From assembly GCF_900215145.1 (NCBI RefSeq), contig NZ_OBDO01000002.1, positions 62,001 to 126,000 on the forward strand: 64,000 nucleotides of DNA, given 5' to 3'. Positions 8,816 to 17,046 of this stretch are shown here, piece after piece. The notes under the pieces are model-generated. The model did no database searches. It was given only the letters and a program-made list of their open reading frames with translations, and was not told the DNA's origin. Each line of letters opens with the position of its first letter. Within the stretch, counting starts at the first letter, position 1. Origin of the DNA: Geodermatophilus sabuli. GTDB lineage: Bacteria > Actinomycetota > Actinomycetes > Mycobacteriales > Geodermatophilaceae. Both the position numbers and the translations under genes were made by a program.

Positions 8816-9003
8816 TCAGTGCATCCCGTGGACGACGCGTGCTCCCTGCCGCGGGTGATCATCGCGCGGTTGACCGGCAGGGTGACCACGAAGGCGACCG
8901 CCAGCGAGCCGGCCAGGGCCAGCCAGAAGAGGGCGCTGGTGACGCCGGCGTCCATGGCGCCGGGCACGGAGACCATGGCGGTGTTGTCGACGACCTCCAT
9001 GAC
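8816..9003 (-). pseudogene. Decayed DUF4396 membrane protein gene (C-terminal remnant with frameshift)
   Basis: Reading on the minus strand from 9003, the frame gives AVMEVVDNTAMVSVPGAMDAG, a transmembrane segment and LPVNRAMITRGREHA, which matches my memory of the C-terminal part of DUF4396 proteins. The family normally ends in G-H-A-V-V-H-x-x-H. Here that ending (VVHGMH then TGA at 8816-8818) is present but in another frame, so one base seems lost near 8836-8837. The long N-terminal membrane part is absent. A His-rich stretch (HDQHGAHHQHDQ, 9053-9088) in the frame of the ending could be the old N-terminus. Translated uninterrupted, the frame would run far past the proper stop. Confidence 0.6.
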
Positions 9004-9222
9004 CGCCGCCGTGGGCGTGCTCGTCGGGTGCCCGGGCGGCGGGGTCGCGCTGGTCGTGCTGATGGTGGGCTCCGTGTTGGTCGTGCAGCCCGGGCGTGGT
9101 GGTGCCGGCGCCTCCCTCCTTGGGGGCGTTCCGCTCAATCGCCCGGACGCAGTTGCCGATCGACCGGCTGTGAGGACTCAGGGCCGCCGCGCCGCCGGGC
9201 ACCGCCAGGGGGTGGGGGCCCG

Positions 9223-11277
9223 ATGAACACCGTTCCCCCTGAGGAGGCCCGCGAGACCTCCGGGGCCACCACTGGGCTCGTCCTCGCCTTCGTGCGCGCC
9301 GAGGCCGGCGAGGCGGCGGTCGCGGAGGTGCTGCGGCGGTCGGGTGTGCCGTTCAGCGCCGGGGAGCTCTCCAGCGCCGCGCACTGGTCCAGCTACGACA
9401 CCCGCATCCGGCTGTTCGCCGCCGCCACGGAGCTGCTGGGCGACCCACGGGCGATGTTCCGGATCGGGTGCGGTGCGGTGACCCACGGCGTCAACCCCGC
9501 GGTGATCCTGCTCATCCGCGCCATGGGCTCGCCCCGGCAGGTGTACCGGCAGCTGCCACGGGCGGTGGCCAAGTTCTCCACCACCTCCACGATGGAGGTC
9601 CTCGAGGCCGGGGCCACGACGGCGACGATCCGGTTCACGCTGCACCCCGGGTACGTGCACTCACGGCTGGACTGCGACTACGCCCGCGGCCTCATCACGA
9701 TGATCCCGACGATCTTCGGCTGCGCCCCCGCCGAGGTGCGGCACGACGCGTGCGAGTCGGACGGCCACCCGGCGTGCCTGTACCACGTGACGTGGGAGCG
9801 CCGTCGCCGGTTCCGTCGGGACCACCGGTCGGTGGTGCCCGAGCTCGACGCCCTGCGCGAGCAGCTCAGGGTCCTGCAGTCCGCCGCCACGGACCTGGTG
9901 TCCAGTGGCGACGTCGACTCCGCCCTGGAGCGCATCGTGGCCCGCGCCGCCGAGGCGGTCCTGGCGCCCGGCCACGTGCTCGCCGCCCACGACCCGGCCG
10001 GGGGCCCGCCGCTGGTGCACAGCGCGGGACTGCCGGAGGCGGTGGTCGCCGGACTGGTCGACGTGCTGCTGTCCGGCGGCGATCCGGGGCCGAACGTCGT
10101 CGCGGTCGACGTGGTCTCCGCCCGGCGGACCCACGGCCGGCTCGCGTCGGTCTACCGGCCCGGCGACGGGCCACTCGGGCACGAGCGGCAGATGCTGGCC
10201 GCCTACGCCGGGCACGCCGCCGGCGCGCTGGACCTGCTCCTCGCCCTGGGGAGCGCCCGGCAGGAGGCATCCCGGGCCGGGGCGCTCCTCACCCTGGCCC
10301 ACGAGCTGGCGCAGACCGAGGACGCCGCCGCCGTCTGCCGCGGTGTCGCCGGGGCGCTGCCCCGCATCGTGGGGTGCGACAGCGGCGCGATGCTGCTGTG
10401 GGAGCCGGGGAGCGGATCGCTGGTCCCCGCCGCGGCCGCCGGCTCCCCGGGGACCCGGCACGACACGCTGATGGCGACCACGCTCCAGGCCGAGGACACC
10501 CCGGAGCTGGTCGGCATGCTGACCGACCGCGAGCCGCGCTTCCTCGACCCTGCGACCGCCAGCCCCGGCCTGGGCCAGCTGCTGACCGCCCTGGGGGTCG
10601 CCCGCGCGGTCGCCGTCCCGGTGCTGTCCGGGCGGACCTTCCTCGGCGTCGCGACGGCCGGCTGGGCGGCCGACCGGGTCACCCCGCGGCTGGACGGCGA
10701 CGTGCTGGCCCGCCTGCGCGGCGTCGGTGACCAGGCGTCGACGGCGCTGCAGAAGGCCCGGCTGCTGGAGACGGTCCGGCACCAGGCCACCCACGACGCG
10801 CTCACCGGCCTGCCCAACCGGGTGCTCTTCCTCGACCGGCTGGGCAGCGCCCTCGCCGCCGCCGGCCCCGGCCAGCACGTCGCCGTGCTCTTCTGCGACC
10901 TCGACCGGTTCAAGGCGGTCAACGACTCGTACGGGCACGCGGCCGGCGATGAACTGCTCCGCCAGGTCTCGGCCCGGCTGCGGGCGGCGGTGCGCCCGGG
11001 CGACACCGTCGGGCGGCTCTCCGGCGACGAGTTCGCCGTCATCCTCCCCGGACTCGCCCACCCCGAGGACGCCGACCGCGTCGTGGCCCGCGTGCACGGC
11101 TGCTTCGACGAGACGTTCCGGCTCGACGGCGCCCAGGTCGCGGTCGGCACCAGCGTCGGCGTCGCCGTCCACAGCGGGGAATGGGGCCGGGCCGACGCGC
11201 TGCTGCGCGACGCGGACGCGGCGATGTACCGGGTCAAGCACGCCGGCCGAACCCGTGCGGAGGACGCCGAGGGCTGA
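9223..11277 (+). CDS. Sensor diguanylate cyclase: N-terminal sensory domain, GAF-like domains, GGDEF
   Basis: Protein of 684 aa from ATG 9223. The first about 190 residues form a helical sensor domain ending in GHPACLYHVTWE, a pattern reminiscent of V4R-type ligand-binding domains (inference). About 200-520 look like two GAF-type sensor domains. The C-terminal GGDEF domain (about 525-680) starts HDALTGLPNR and has LSGDEFAVILPG, so the active motif is SGDEF rather than GGDEF; SGDEF variants can be active. RxxD inhibitory site was not evident. The product would make cyclic di-GMP in response to a soluble signal. No transmembrane segments; cytoplasmic. The gene is followed by a strong terminator. 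Confidence 0.87.
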   Translation: MNTVPPEEARETSGATTGLVLAFVRAEAGEAAVAEVLRRSGVPFSAGELSSAAHWSSYDTRIRLFAAATELLGDPRAMFRIGCGAVTHGVNPAVILLIRAMGSPRQVYRQLPRAVAKFSTTSTMEVLEAGATTATIRFTLHPGYVHSRLDCDYARGLITMIPTIFGCAPAEVRHDACESDGHPACLYHVTWERRRRFRRDHRSVVPELDALREQLRVLQSAATDLVSSGDVDSALERIVARAAEAVLAPGHVLAAHDPAGGPPLVHSAGLPEAVVAGLVDVLLSGGDPGPNVVAVDVVSARRTHGRLASVYRPGDGPLGHERQMLAAYAGHAAGALDLLLALGSARQEASRAGALLTLAHELAQTEDAAAVCRGVAGALPRIVGCDSGAMLLWEPGSGSLVPAAAAGSPGTRHDTLMATTLQAEDTPELVGMLTDREPRFLDPATASPGLGQLLTALGVARAVAVPVLSGRTFLGVATAGWAADRVTPRLDGDVLARLRGVGDQASTALQKARLLETVRHQATHDALTGLPNRVLFLDRLGSALAAAGPGQHVAVLFCDLDRFKAVNDSYGHAAGDELLRQVSARLRAAVRPGDTVGRLSGDEFAVILPGLAHPEDADRVVARVHGCFDETFRLDGAQVAVGTSVGVAVHSGEWGRADALLRDADAAMYRVKHAGRTRAEDAEG

Positions 11278-11302
11278 AGGACCCGTGTCCGGACGAGCCT
11301 GT

Positions 11303-11339
11303 GGTGGCAGGGCTGCGCATGATGTGCAGCCCTGCCACC
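11303..11339 (+). terminator. Hairpin terminator after the GGDEF gene
   Basis: Perfect 14-bp stem (11303-11316 with 11326-11339, GGTGGCAGGGCTGC) and a 9-nt loop, 26 nt after the stop at 11277. The converging tannase-family gene ends 93 nt further on, so the hairpin may act in both directions. Confidence 0.8.
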
Positions 11340-11431
11340 TGTCGGGTGGAGCGGTGACTCAACCGACCGGGAAGCCGGAACCGCCCGTCCCGCTCCAGGA
11401 GCGGGTGTCCGTTGCCGTCACCGCCAGCAGC

Positions 11432-13120
11432 TCACCGGAGGACGCACTCGAAGTTGGCTGCCTCATCGGTGCTGCCCTCACCGGTGTACCGAGCCACCGC
11501 CGGGTACAGACACAGCGGCCGGGTCCGCACGACCTGGTCGTCCTCGCCCGACCCGGACGCCAGCAGCTGCTCGGGGGCTTCGCCCTTCTCCACCCAGTTC
11601 ACGAGCGCCTCGAACGGGTCCACCGGCTGTGGGCCAGGCCCACCCGCACAGTGGTCGACGCCGGGAGCCATGAACAACCGGGCGAAGTCGGTCACGTCAC
11701 CGCCCAACTCGTCCTGGACGCGTTCGTAGTAGTCGACCGTGCCCATGGGGAAGATCATGCGGTCATCCCAACCGTGCCACAGGAGCACCTTGTTGCCGGC
11801 GTCCCGGAACTCGGACAGATCCGGGTCATCCGTGCCGATGACGTCGTTGAACATCTCCTGCGACTGACGGAACACCTGCTCGAACCCCTCGTACGTCAGC
11901 GTCCGGTAGTCCCAGTCGGGATCGGCGAGAACGAAGTACTTGATGTACTCATCGCTGACCAGGAAGGGGTTCGTCCCGGCCAGCCGGTCCCATCCCGGGC
12001 CGCCCGGCTCCCAGACGCCTCCCCTGGAGCCGACACCCGCGGGGTCGTCACCGAGCGGCGCCCCCGGCTCGAGCCCGTACCACAGGAACGAGCCGTCGGC
12101 CGCCCGCGGGCCATCCCAGATCTTCTGGAGCGCCGCAGCCTCCGCCTCGGTGACGACACCACAGGGAGTCTCCTGACCGACCAGCGTCGCGGGGTCGAAG
12201 TCGCAACGCCGCGGATCCTCCAACAACCCGTCCTGGACACCGTCCAGCGCGTCGCAGTGCTCCACCGCTGCTTGCGTTGCGAGTTCCAGCTTGCAGGTCG
12301 GGATGGGGCCGCCGAGATCCTGGTGCATGACCACCTGAGGCCACATCTCGGCCACGAGGAAGCGGTCCCAGTTGATCGCCGGTGCCTCGGACAGGATGCC
12401 GTCGTACGCACCCGGCATCCGTTGAGCCAGCATCATCCCCTGCCGGCCGCCGGTGGAGCATCCTGTCCAGTACGAGTACTCCGGCTCGTCACGGTAGAAG
12501 GCCCGGACGAGATCCTGCGACTTCGTCGTGAGTTCCATGAGGGCGCGGGAGGCGAAGTCCTCGATGAGCTGCCAGTTCTGCTCGCCGTCGTCCGTCATGG
12601 CCCATGCGCCGCTGGTGCCCGTCTCCGGGTGTCCCGTGTCCGTCGACGCCGTCGCATACCCGGCGCGCAGCGCCGGACCCATCGAGTCGTAGGCGATGAA
12701 CCCAGCGAAGTAGCCGTTGCCCACGGCCTGGAAGCGCCCGTTGTAGTTCTCCGTCGGGAGCCACACCTCGATGTTGATCTGCGGGTCCACCGTCAAGGCG
12801 ACACGGCAGAACTCGGGTAGGTCCTCCTGGTCCTGACCCTCGCCCTCGGGGTCCACGAACGTGCCGGACGTGATCAGTTCCGCCGACATCCCGGTCACCT
12901 CTGGCATGTCACGATCGGCGAGGGACTCACACCGGTGCTCGGAGGTGTCGGCGCGGGCCGGCATGACTGATGCCCCTCCGCCGCCGGAGTCGGCACTCGC
13001 CGTGCCACTGCATGCGGTCAGGACGAGGGAGAGGGCGGCCACGACCGCCAGACCAACGCCGCCTCGTGTGCGGATGTGGGAGCGGGCCAAGCCGACGCCC
13101 TTCCAGCCAGAACGGTCCAC
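11432..13120 (-). CDS. Tannase/feruloyl esterase family secreted lipoprotein
   Basis: Protein of 562 aa. A signal peptide with lipobox LTAC precedes a Ser/Gly-rich linker, so the enzyme is probably anchored outside the membrane. The tannase-family nucleophile motif GCSTGG is present (Cys and Ser side by side), and a late VDHCAGG segment supplies the catalytic His with its partner Cys, the Cys-Ser/His-Cys pair typical of this family. Members cleave ester bonds of gallate, ferulate or related aromatic acids; the substrate here is not determinable. It is divergent from an IclR regulator, which fits regulated use of aromatic esters. The start could lie a few codons further in. Confidence 0.88.
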   Translation of the reverse strand: MDRSGWKGVGLARSHIRTRGGVGLAVVAALSLVLTACSGTASADSGGGGASVMPARADTSEHRCESLADRDMPEVTGMSAELITSGTFVDPEGEGQDQEDLPEFCRVALTVDPQINIEVWLPTENYNGRFQAVGNGYFAGFIAYDSMGPALRAGYATASTDTGHPETGTSGAWAMTDDGEQNWQLIEDFASRALMELTTKSQDLVRAFYRDEPEYSYWTGCSTGGRQGMMLAQRMPGAYDGILSEAPAINWDRFLVAEMWPQVVMHQDLGGPIPTCKLELATQAAVEHCDALDGVQDGLLEDPRRCDFDPATLVGQETPCGVVTEAEAAALQKIWDGPRAADGSFLWYGLEPGAPLGDDPAGVGSRGGVWEPGGPGWDRLAGTNPFLVSDEYIKYFVLADPDWDYRTLTYEGFEQVFRQSQEMFNDVIGTDDPDLSEFRDAGNKVLLWHGWDDRMIFPMGTVDYYERVQDELGGDVTDFARLFMAPGVDHCAGGPGPQPVDPFEALVNWVEKGEAPEQLLASGSGEDDQVVRTRPLCLYPAVARYTGEGSTDEAANFECVLR

Positions 13121-13359
13121 TGCGGTCTCCTCCAGTCGGGGCCTTGCGGCCGGACGGCGAACAGCCTGATCAGAGCTGGGGAAGCGGAGGACAGGGCACC
13201 GTCACACCGTTGGGTGACCTGTATCACAACAGTAAGAGGGTCGACCCACCAGCGGCGGGGACATGCGACAGATGTGCATCGCTGGTGATCGGCTGGTGGA
13301 GAACGACATGCCGGGAAAGCTAGGAGGCGGACCTCGACGCGGCAACCAGCACGAGGCAC

Positions 13360-13378
13360 CATTCCGTGATGCGGAATG
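13360..13378. promoter_or_regulatory. Palindromic operator candidate over the iclR start codon
   Basis: Perfect 7-bp inverted repeat CATTCCG-TGATG-CGGAATG. The repeat covers the GTG/ATG start codons of the IclR-family gene. IclR proteins bind short palindromes of this kind, so autorepression is likely; no ribosome site fits the start, so the mRNA may be leaderless. Binding has not been shown. Confidence 0.5.
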
Positions 13379-14145
13379 AGGTCCCAGCGCCGCTGCCCGT
13401 CACGGCCGTCGATCGAGCACTCCGGTTGCTGATCATGCTCCGACAGCAGGGCGCTCTCAGCGTCACCGCGGCCGCGGAGTCACTCGACGTCGCGCCGTCC
13501 ACTGCGCATCGCTTGCTGTCGGCCCTCTGCCACCGGGGCTTCGCTGTGCAGGATCGCGAGCGTCGCTATCGGCCGGGGCCGCAGATCGCGGACCCCGTCG
13601 CGGCGCCACTGTCACGTGCGGCGCTGACGAGGGTGGTCCGGCCGGCGCTCGAGCTCCTGAGGCAGAAGACGAACGAGACGACGCACCTGGCGGTCTTGTC
13701 CGGGGCGGATGTCCTGTTCATCGACGGGGTCGAGGGGGAGCACGCCCTCCGTGTGGGTATGCGGGTCGGACGGCGCATGCCCGCGTTCTGCTCCTCGACC
13801 GGGAAGGCGATGCTCGCGAGCTTGCCGCGGGTCGAGGTGGATCAGCTCCATCGCACTGGGCTCGCCCCGTGGCGGGGCACCACCCTGAGCCTCGCCGGTC
13901 TGCATCGTGGGCTCGAGACGGTGCGCAAGCAGGGTTACGCGCTCAACCAGGAGGAGAGCGAGCAGGGTGTCGTCGCGGTGGGTGCCTGCCTCCTGGACGG
14001 TGCGCAGCGCCCCCTGGCGGGCATGTCCGTGTCGATTCCCAGCTCTCGCTATGACAGGAGTGCCCTGCCGGGATACGTCGATGCACTGCACGACGCCACA
14101 TCCGAGGCGCAGAAACGCCTGAGTGGGGCCGATCACAGTCGTTGA
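13366..14145 (+). CDS. IclR-family transcriptional regulator
   Basis: Protein of 259 aa (or 258 from the ATG at 13369). N-terminal winged helix (AVDRALRLLIMLRQQGALSVTAAAESLDVAPSTAHRLLSAL, here described as residues about 14-54) is followed by the IclR effector domain with TTHLAVLSGADVLFID, FCSSTGKAMLASLP and GYALNQEESEQGVVAVGA. Effectors in this family are often aromatic or short acids. Its divergent neighbour is the tannase-family esterase, the probable target. GC content around the start is lower than in neighbours. Start placement is uncertain by one codon. Confidence 0.9.
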   Translation: MMRNEVPAPLPVTAVDRALRLLIMLRQQGALSVTAAAESLDVAPSTAHRLLSALCHRGFAVQDRERRYRPGPQIADPVAAPLSRAALTRVVRPALELLRQKTNETTHLAVLSGADVLFIDGVEGEHALRVGMRVGRRMPAFCSSTGKAMLASLPRVEVDQLHRTGLAPWRGTTLSLAGLHRGLETVRKQGYALNQEESEQGVVAVGACLLDGAQRPLAGMSVSIPSSRYDRSALPGYVDALHDATSEAQKRLSGADHSR

Positions 14146-14370
14146 CGGCGCCTCGGGGCGGGGTCGAGCCGCCCCTCAGATCTCCTACACTTCCCTTGAT
14201 GGCGACGTGCCTTGTGTAGCAGTTGCGCGGACGGGTGCCCTTCCTGGCACCGTCGTGGCCGGCGGCGCATCGAGGTCCACCACCCGGCTGCAGCCCATGG
14301 CTCACACCCTGCTCGGCGTGGCCGTGGATCTCCGGATGGTGTCCTCGGACGATCGCGCAGGAGAACCGTG

Positions 14371-15201
14371 TCAGCCGCGGAGGCGGGCGCGCAGCGTGGC
14401 CTGCTCCTCCCGGCCGAAGCCGTGCTCGGTGAGCCACCCCAGTGGGCCGCCGTGCCGGTCGTCGAGCAGGGTGAGCAGCCGGTTCATCGTCTCCGCCCGG
14501 GGCGTGTGGCTGGCGACGTCGCGGCGGGTCATGTCCTCGGCGTAGGTGGGGGAGGCGGCCAGCTTGGCCACCAGCGCGTCGATCACCTCGGCGGTCAGGG
14601 CGTAGTCGGCCACGATCTCCTCGGCGGGCACGCCGGCGGCGGCGAGGCAGAACATCGCGACGACCCCGGTGCGGTCCTTGCCCGCCGCGCAGTGCACCAC
14701 CGCGGCGCCGCCGGTGCCCGCGCTGATCGCCCGCAGGGCGCCGAGCACGTTCTCCGGCCGGTGGGTCAGGTACCCGAGGTAGGAGCGCACCGCCGGCGGC
14801 TCGCCCGCGTCGTGCTCGGCCACCTGGCGCGGGAGCAGGGACTCCGCCCAGTCCGCGGGGAGCTCGGGCACCTCGGCCTCCTCCACCGCGAAGACGTCGG
14901 TGTGGTGGCCACGCTCGGGCAGCAGGGTGAAGTGCCGGTGGGTGATGCCGGGCACCGCGCGCAGCGGGCCGCGCCCCTCCAGCAGCACCTCCGCGGTGGT
15001 GCGCAGGTCGACCACCTCGCGCAGCCGCACTTCGTCGACCAGCCGGCGGACGTCGGGCTCGGTCAGCGTCTGCAGGTTGTCGCTGCGCAGCACCCGTCCG
15101 GGCAGCGTCGTCCCGCCGTCGTGCGTGGGCAGGCCCCCGAGGTCGCGGGTGTTCGTCGTGCCGTCGAGCCGCAGCCAGCGGTCGGTGCGCGTGGAGGTCA
15201 C
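14371..15201 (-). CDS. Tyrosine-protein phosphatase (Y_phosphatase3 / DSP-like)
   Basis: Protein of 276 aa. The active-site P-loop reads VVHCAAGKDRTGVVAM (Cys-x5-Arg), and NTRDLGGLPTHDGG and LRSDNLQTLTEPDVRRL match the N-terminal part of bacterial MptpB-like phosphatases, which also accept phosphoinositides. The GTG start at 15199-15201 overlaps the stop of the upstream gene by 4 nt, so the two are coupled. The longer frame upstream is that neighbour's antisense-free shadow and is not used. The 225 nt downstream to the IclR stop hold no gene; a CTACAC/GTGTAG inverted repeat is near 14188-14221. Confidence 0.92.
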   Translation of the reverse strand: MTSTRTDRWLRLDGTTNTRDLGGLPTHDGGTTLPGRVLRSDNLQTLTEPDVRRLVDEVRLREVVDLRTTAEVLLEGRGPLRAVPGITHRHFTLLPERGHHTDVFAVEEAEVPELPADWAESLLPRQVAEHDAGEPPAVRSYLGYLTHRPENVLGALRAISAGTGGAAVVHCAAGKDRTGVVAMFCLAAAGVPAEEIVADYALTAEVIDALVAKLAASPTYAEDMTRRDVASHTPRAETMNRLLTLLDDRHGGPLGWLTEHGFGREEQATLRARLRG

Positions 15202-16103
15202 CTCCCGACGGTACGACCCGCCGGGGACGCCGCGGCGACGTCGCCGGGGACGGCGAGCAACGCCCCGGTGACCGCCGTCAGCCGCTCGCGCAGGACCGCG
15301 CCGCGCCGGGCGAAGCCGCGCTGGGTGGCGGCGTACTCCGCGCGCCCCTCGGGTGTCTCGATGCGGACCGGGGCCCGCCCGTAGCCGCGCAGGTCGTAGG
15401 GGGAGGCACGCATGTCCAGCTCGCGCACGTCCCGGGCCAGCTCGAAGCAGTCCAGCAGCAGGTCGCCAGGGACGGCCGGGCCCAGCTTGGTGGCCCACTT
15501 GTAGAGGTCCATGGTCGCGTGCAGGCAGCCCGGCTGCTCCAGGTCCGGCTGGCTCGCGCGCGTCGGCCGCAGCTGGTTGAGCCCCGCGGCGGCCGGGGTG
15601 AAGAAGCGGTAGGCGTCGAAGTGCGTGCAGCGGATCGGGTGCGCCTCGACCACGGCGTCGGTGCCGGCCCGGCCCAGCCGCAGCGGCAGCGGGTGGCGGT
15701 GCTCGTCCTGCCGGTAGACCATCGCCCACTCGTGCAGCCCGAAGCAGCCGGCGAACGCCGGCCGCGAGGCGGTGGCGGCCAGCAACCGGTGCACGAAGCG
15801 CACGGTGTCCCCGCGGTCGGCGAGGAACGCGGCCTCGTCCAGGCCGGCGGTCCCGTCGTCGTCCGTCGCGTACCAGCGCCAGGCCGCGTGCGGAGCCGGA
15901 CCGTCGTCCGACGGCGCCAGCGCGGTGCCGGCGCCGGGGTGCCAGCGGCGCAGCACCGACGGGCGGGTGCCGTAGTACTCGTAGAGGAAGTCCTCGACCG
16001 CGTGCCGCTGCCCGGCCGCCTTCCGGGCGCGGTGCCCGGCGGTCAGCGCATCGGCCCGTTCCGCGTGTGCCCGGGCCCCCTCCTGCCAGGCCTCAGCGCG
16101 CAC
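15198..16103 (-). CDS. Conserved actinobacterial protein of unknown function
   Basis: Protein of 301 aa. Motifs seen include DFLYEYYGTRPS, FGLHEWAMVYR, HPLPLRLG, HFDAYRFFTP, CLHATMDLYKWATKL and FELARDVRELDMRASPYDL. Proteins with this pattern are often labelled 3-methyladenine DNA glycosylase in actinobacterial genomes, but no glycosylase helix-hairpin-helix or catalytic Asp signature is visible, so that name looks unsupported. The many conserved His, Asp and Tyr residues suggest an enzyme, perhaps metal-dependent. It is translationally coupled to the downstream tyrosine phosphatase. Confidence 0.8.
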   Translation of the reverse strand: MRAEAWQEGARAHAERADALTAGHRARKAAGQRHAVEDFLYEYYGTRPSVLRRWHPGAGTALAPSDDGPAPHAAWRWYATDDDGTAGLDEAAFLADRGDTVRFVHRLLAATASRPAFAGCFGLHEWAMVYRQDEHRHPLPLRLGRAGTDAVVEAHPIRCTHFDAYRFFTPAAAGLNQLRPTRASQPDLEQPGCLHATMDLYKWATKLGPAVPGDLLLDCFELARDVRELDMRASPYDLRGYGRAPVRIETPEGRAEYAATQRGFARRGAVLRERLTAVTGALLAVPGDVAAASPAGRTVGR

Positions 16104-16140
16104 CCGCCCAGCGTATGCGGCCCGGCTGCAGCGTCGTCAG

Positions 16141-16199
16141 CCCTGTCCAGAGGCTCGCCGCGAGCCTGCGAGCGGTGAGGGGGACGGGGTCCTTCCTCA
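16141..16199 (-). repeat. Stop-anchored intergenic repeat, copy B
   Basis: Read on the minus strand, the element begins at the TGA of the hydroxybutyrate dehydrogenase gene with GAAGGACCCC and runs for about 55 nt. It aligns without gaps to the element at 22334-22425 with about 11 differences in 54 positions, sharing the ends GAAGGACCCC and CTGGAC. It includes a small hairpin (GGCTCGC-GGCGAGCC). Confidence 0.6.
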
Positions 16200-16952
16200 G
16201 TGGGCGCTCCAGCCGCCGTCCATGACCAGCGAGCTGCCGGTGATCGAGGCGGCGACCGGGGAGCACAGGTAGGCGACCGCCTCGGCCACCTCCTCCGGCT
16301 CGATCAACCGCTTCACCGCAGCGGGCGCCAGCATGACCTGCTCCACGACCTCGTCCTCCGAGAGCCCGTGCGCCCGCGCCTGGTCGGCGATCTGCCCCTC
16401 CACCAGCGGCGTCCGCACGTAGGCCGGGTTCACGCAGTTCGAGGTGACCCCGTGCGGGGCGCCCTCCAGCGCGATGACCTTCGACAGCCCCTCCAGGCCG
16501 TGCTTGGCGGTGACGTACGCGCTCTTGTACGCCGAGGCCCGCAACCCGTGGATCGAGCTGACGTTCACGATCCGCCCCCAACCCCGGCCGTACATGTGCG
16601 GGAGCGCGCCGCGGACCAGCCGGAACGGCGCCTCGAGCATCAGTCGGAGGATCAGCGAGAACCGGTCGACGGGGAACTCGTGCAGCGGGGCGACGTGCTG
16701 CAGCCCGGCGTTGTTGACCAGGACGTCGACGTCCAGGTCGAGGGAGTCGATGCCGTCGAGGTCGGTCAGGTCCGCGGCGATCGCCGTCCCGTCGACGGTC
16801 GCGGCCACCTCCTTCGCCGCGTCGCCGTCCCGGTCCAGCACCACGACGGCCGCTCCCGCCGCCGCCAGCCGCTCCACACAGGCGCGCCCGATGCCCGACG
16901 CCCCTCCCGTGACCAGTGCCCGTCGTCCCGCCAGCGTGCCCGTCGCCTCCAT
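16197..16952 (-). CDS. 3-hydroxybutyrate dehydrogenase (short-chain dehydrogenase)
   Basis: Protein of 251 aa from the ATG at 16950-16952; a 14-codon longer start exists at 16994 but classic SDRs begin about 10 residues before the cofactor motif. Visible are TGGASGIG (NAD binding), NNAG, the catalytic SSIHG...YVTAK (Ser, Tyr, Lys) and the C-terminus SSLVMDGGWSAH. The IHGLRAS...SAYVTAKHGLEGL pattern and long C-terminal helical region match NAD-dependent D-3-hydroxybutyrate dehydrogenase, which interconverts 3-hydroxybutyrate and acetoacetate. It is divergent from an organic-acid transporter, consistent with ketone-body or polyhydroxybutyrate breakdown. Confidence 0.88.
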   Translation of the reverse strand: MEATGTLAGRRALVTGGASGIGRACVERLAAAGAAVVVLDRDGDAAKEVAATVDGTAIAADLTDLDGIDSLDLDVDVLVNNAGLQHVAPLHEFPVDRFSLILRLMLEAPFRLVRGALPHMYGRGWGRIVNVSSIHGLRASAYKSAYVTAKHGLEGLSKVIALEGAPHGVTSNCVNPAYVRTPLVEGQIADQARAHGLSEDEVVEQVMLAPAAVKRLIEPEEVAEAVAYLCSPVAASITGSSLVMDGGWSAH

Positions 16953-17046
16953 GGCCGCCACCGTCGCACAGCCTCGGATGGTGGGCCACGCCACGGGGAC
17001 CTAGCGTCGATACCGACCGTTCCGGAACTGCTCGAGTAGGAGACCC

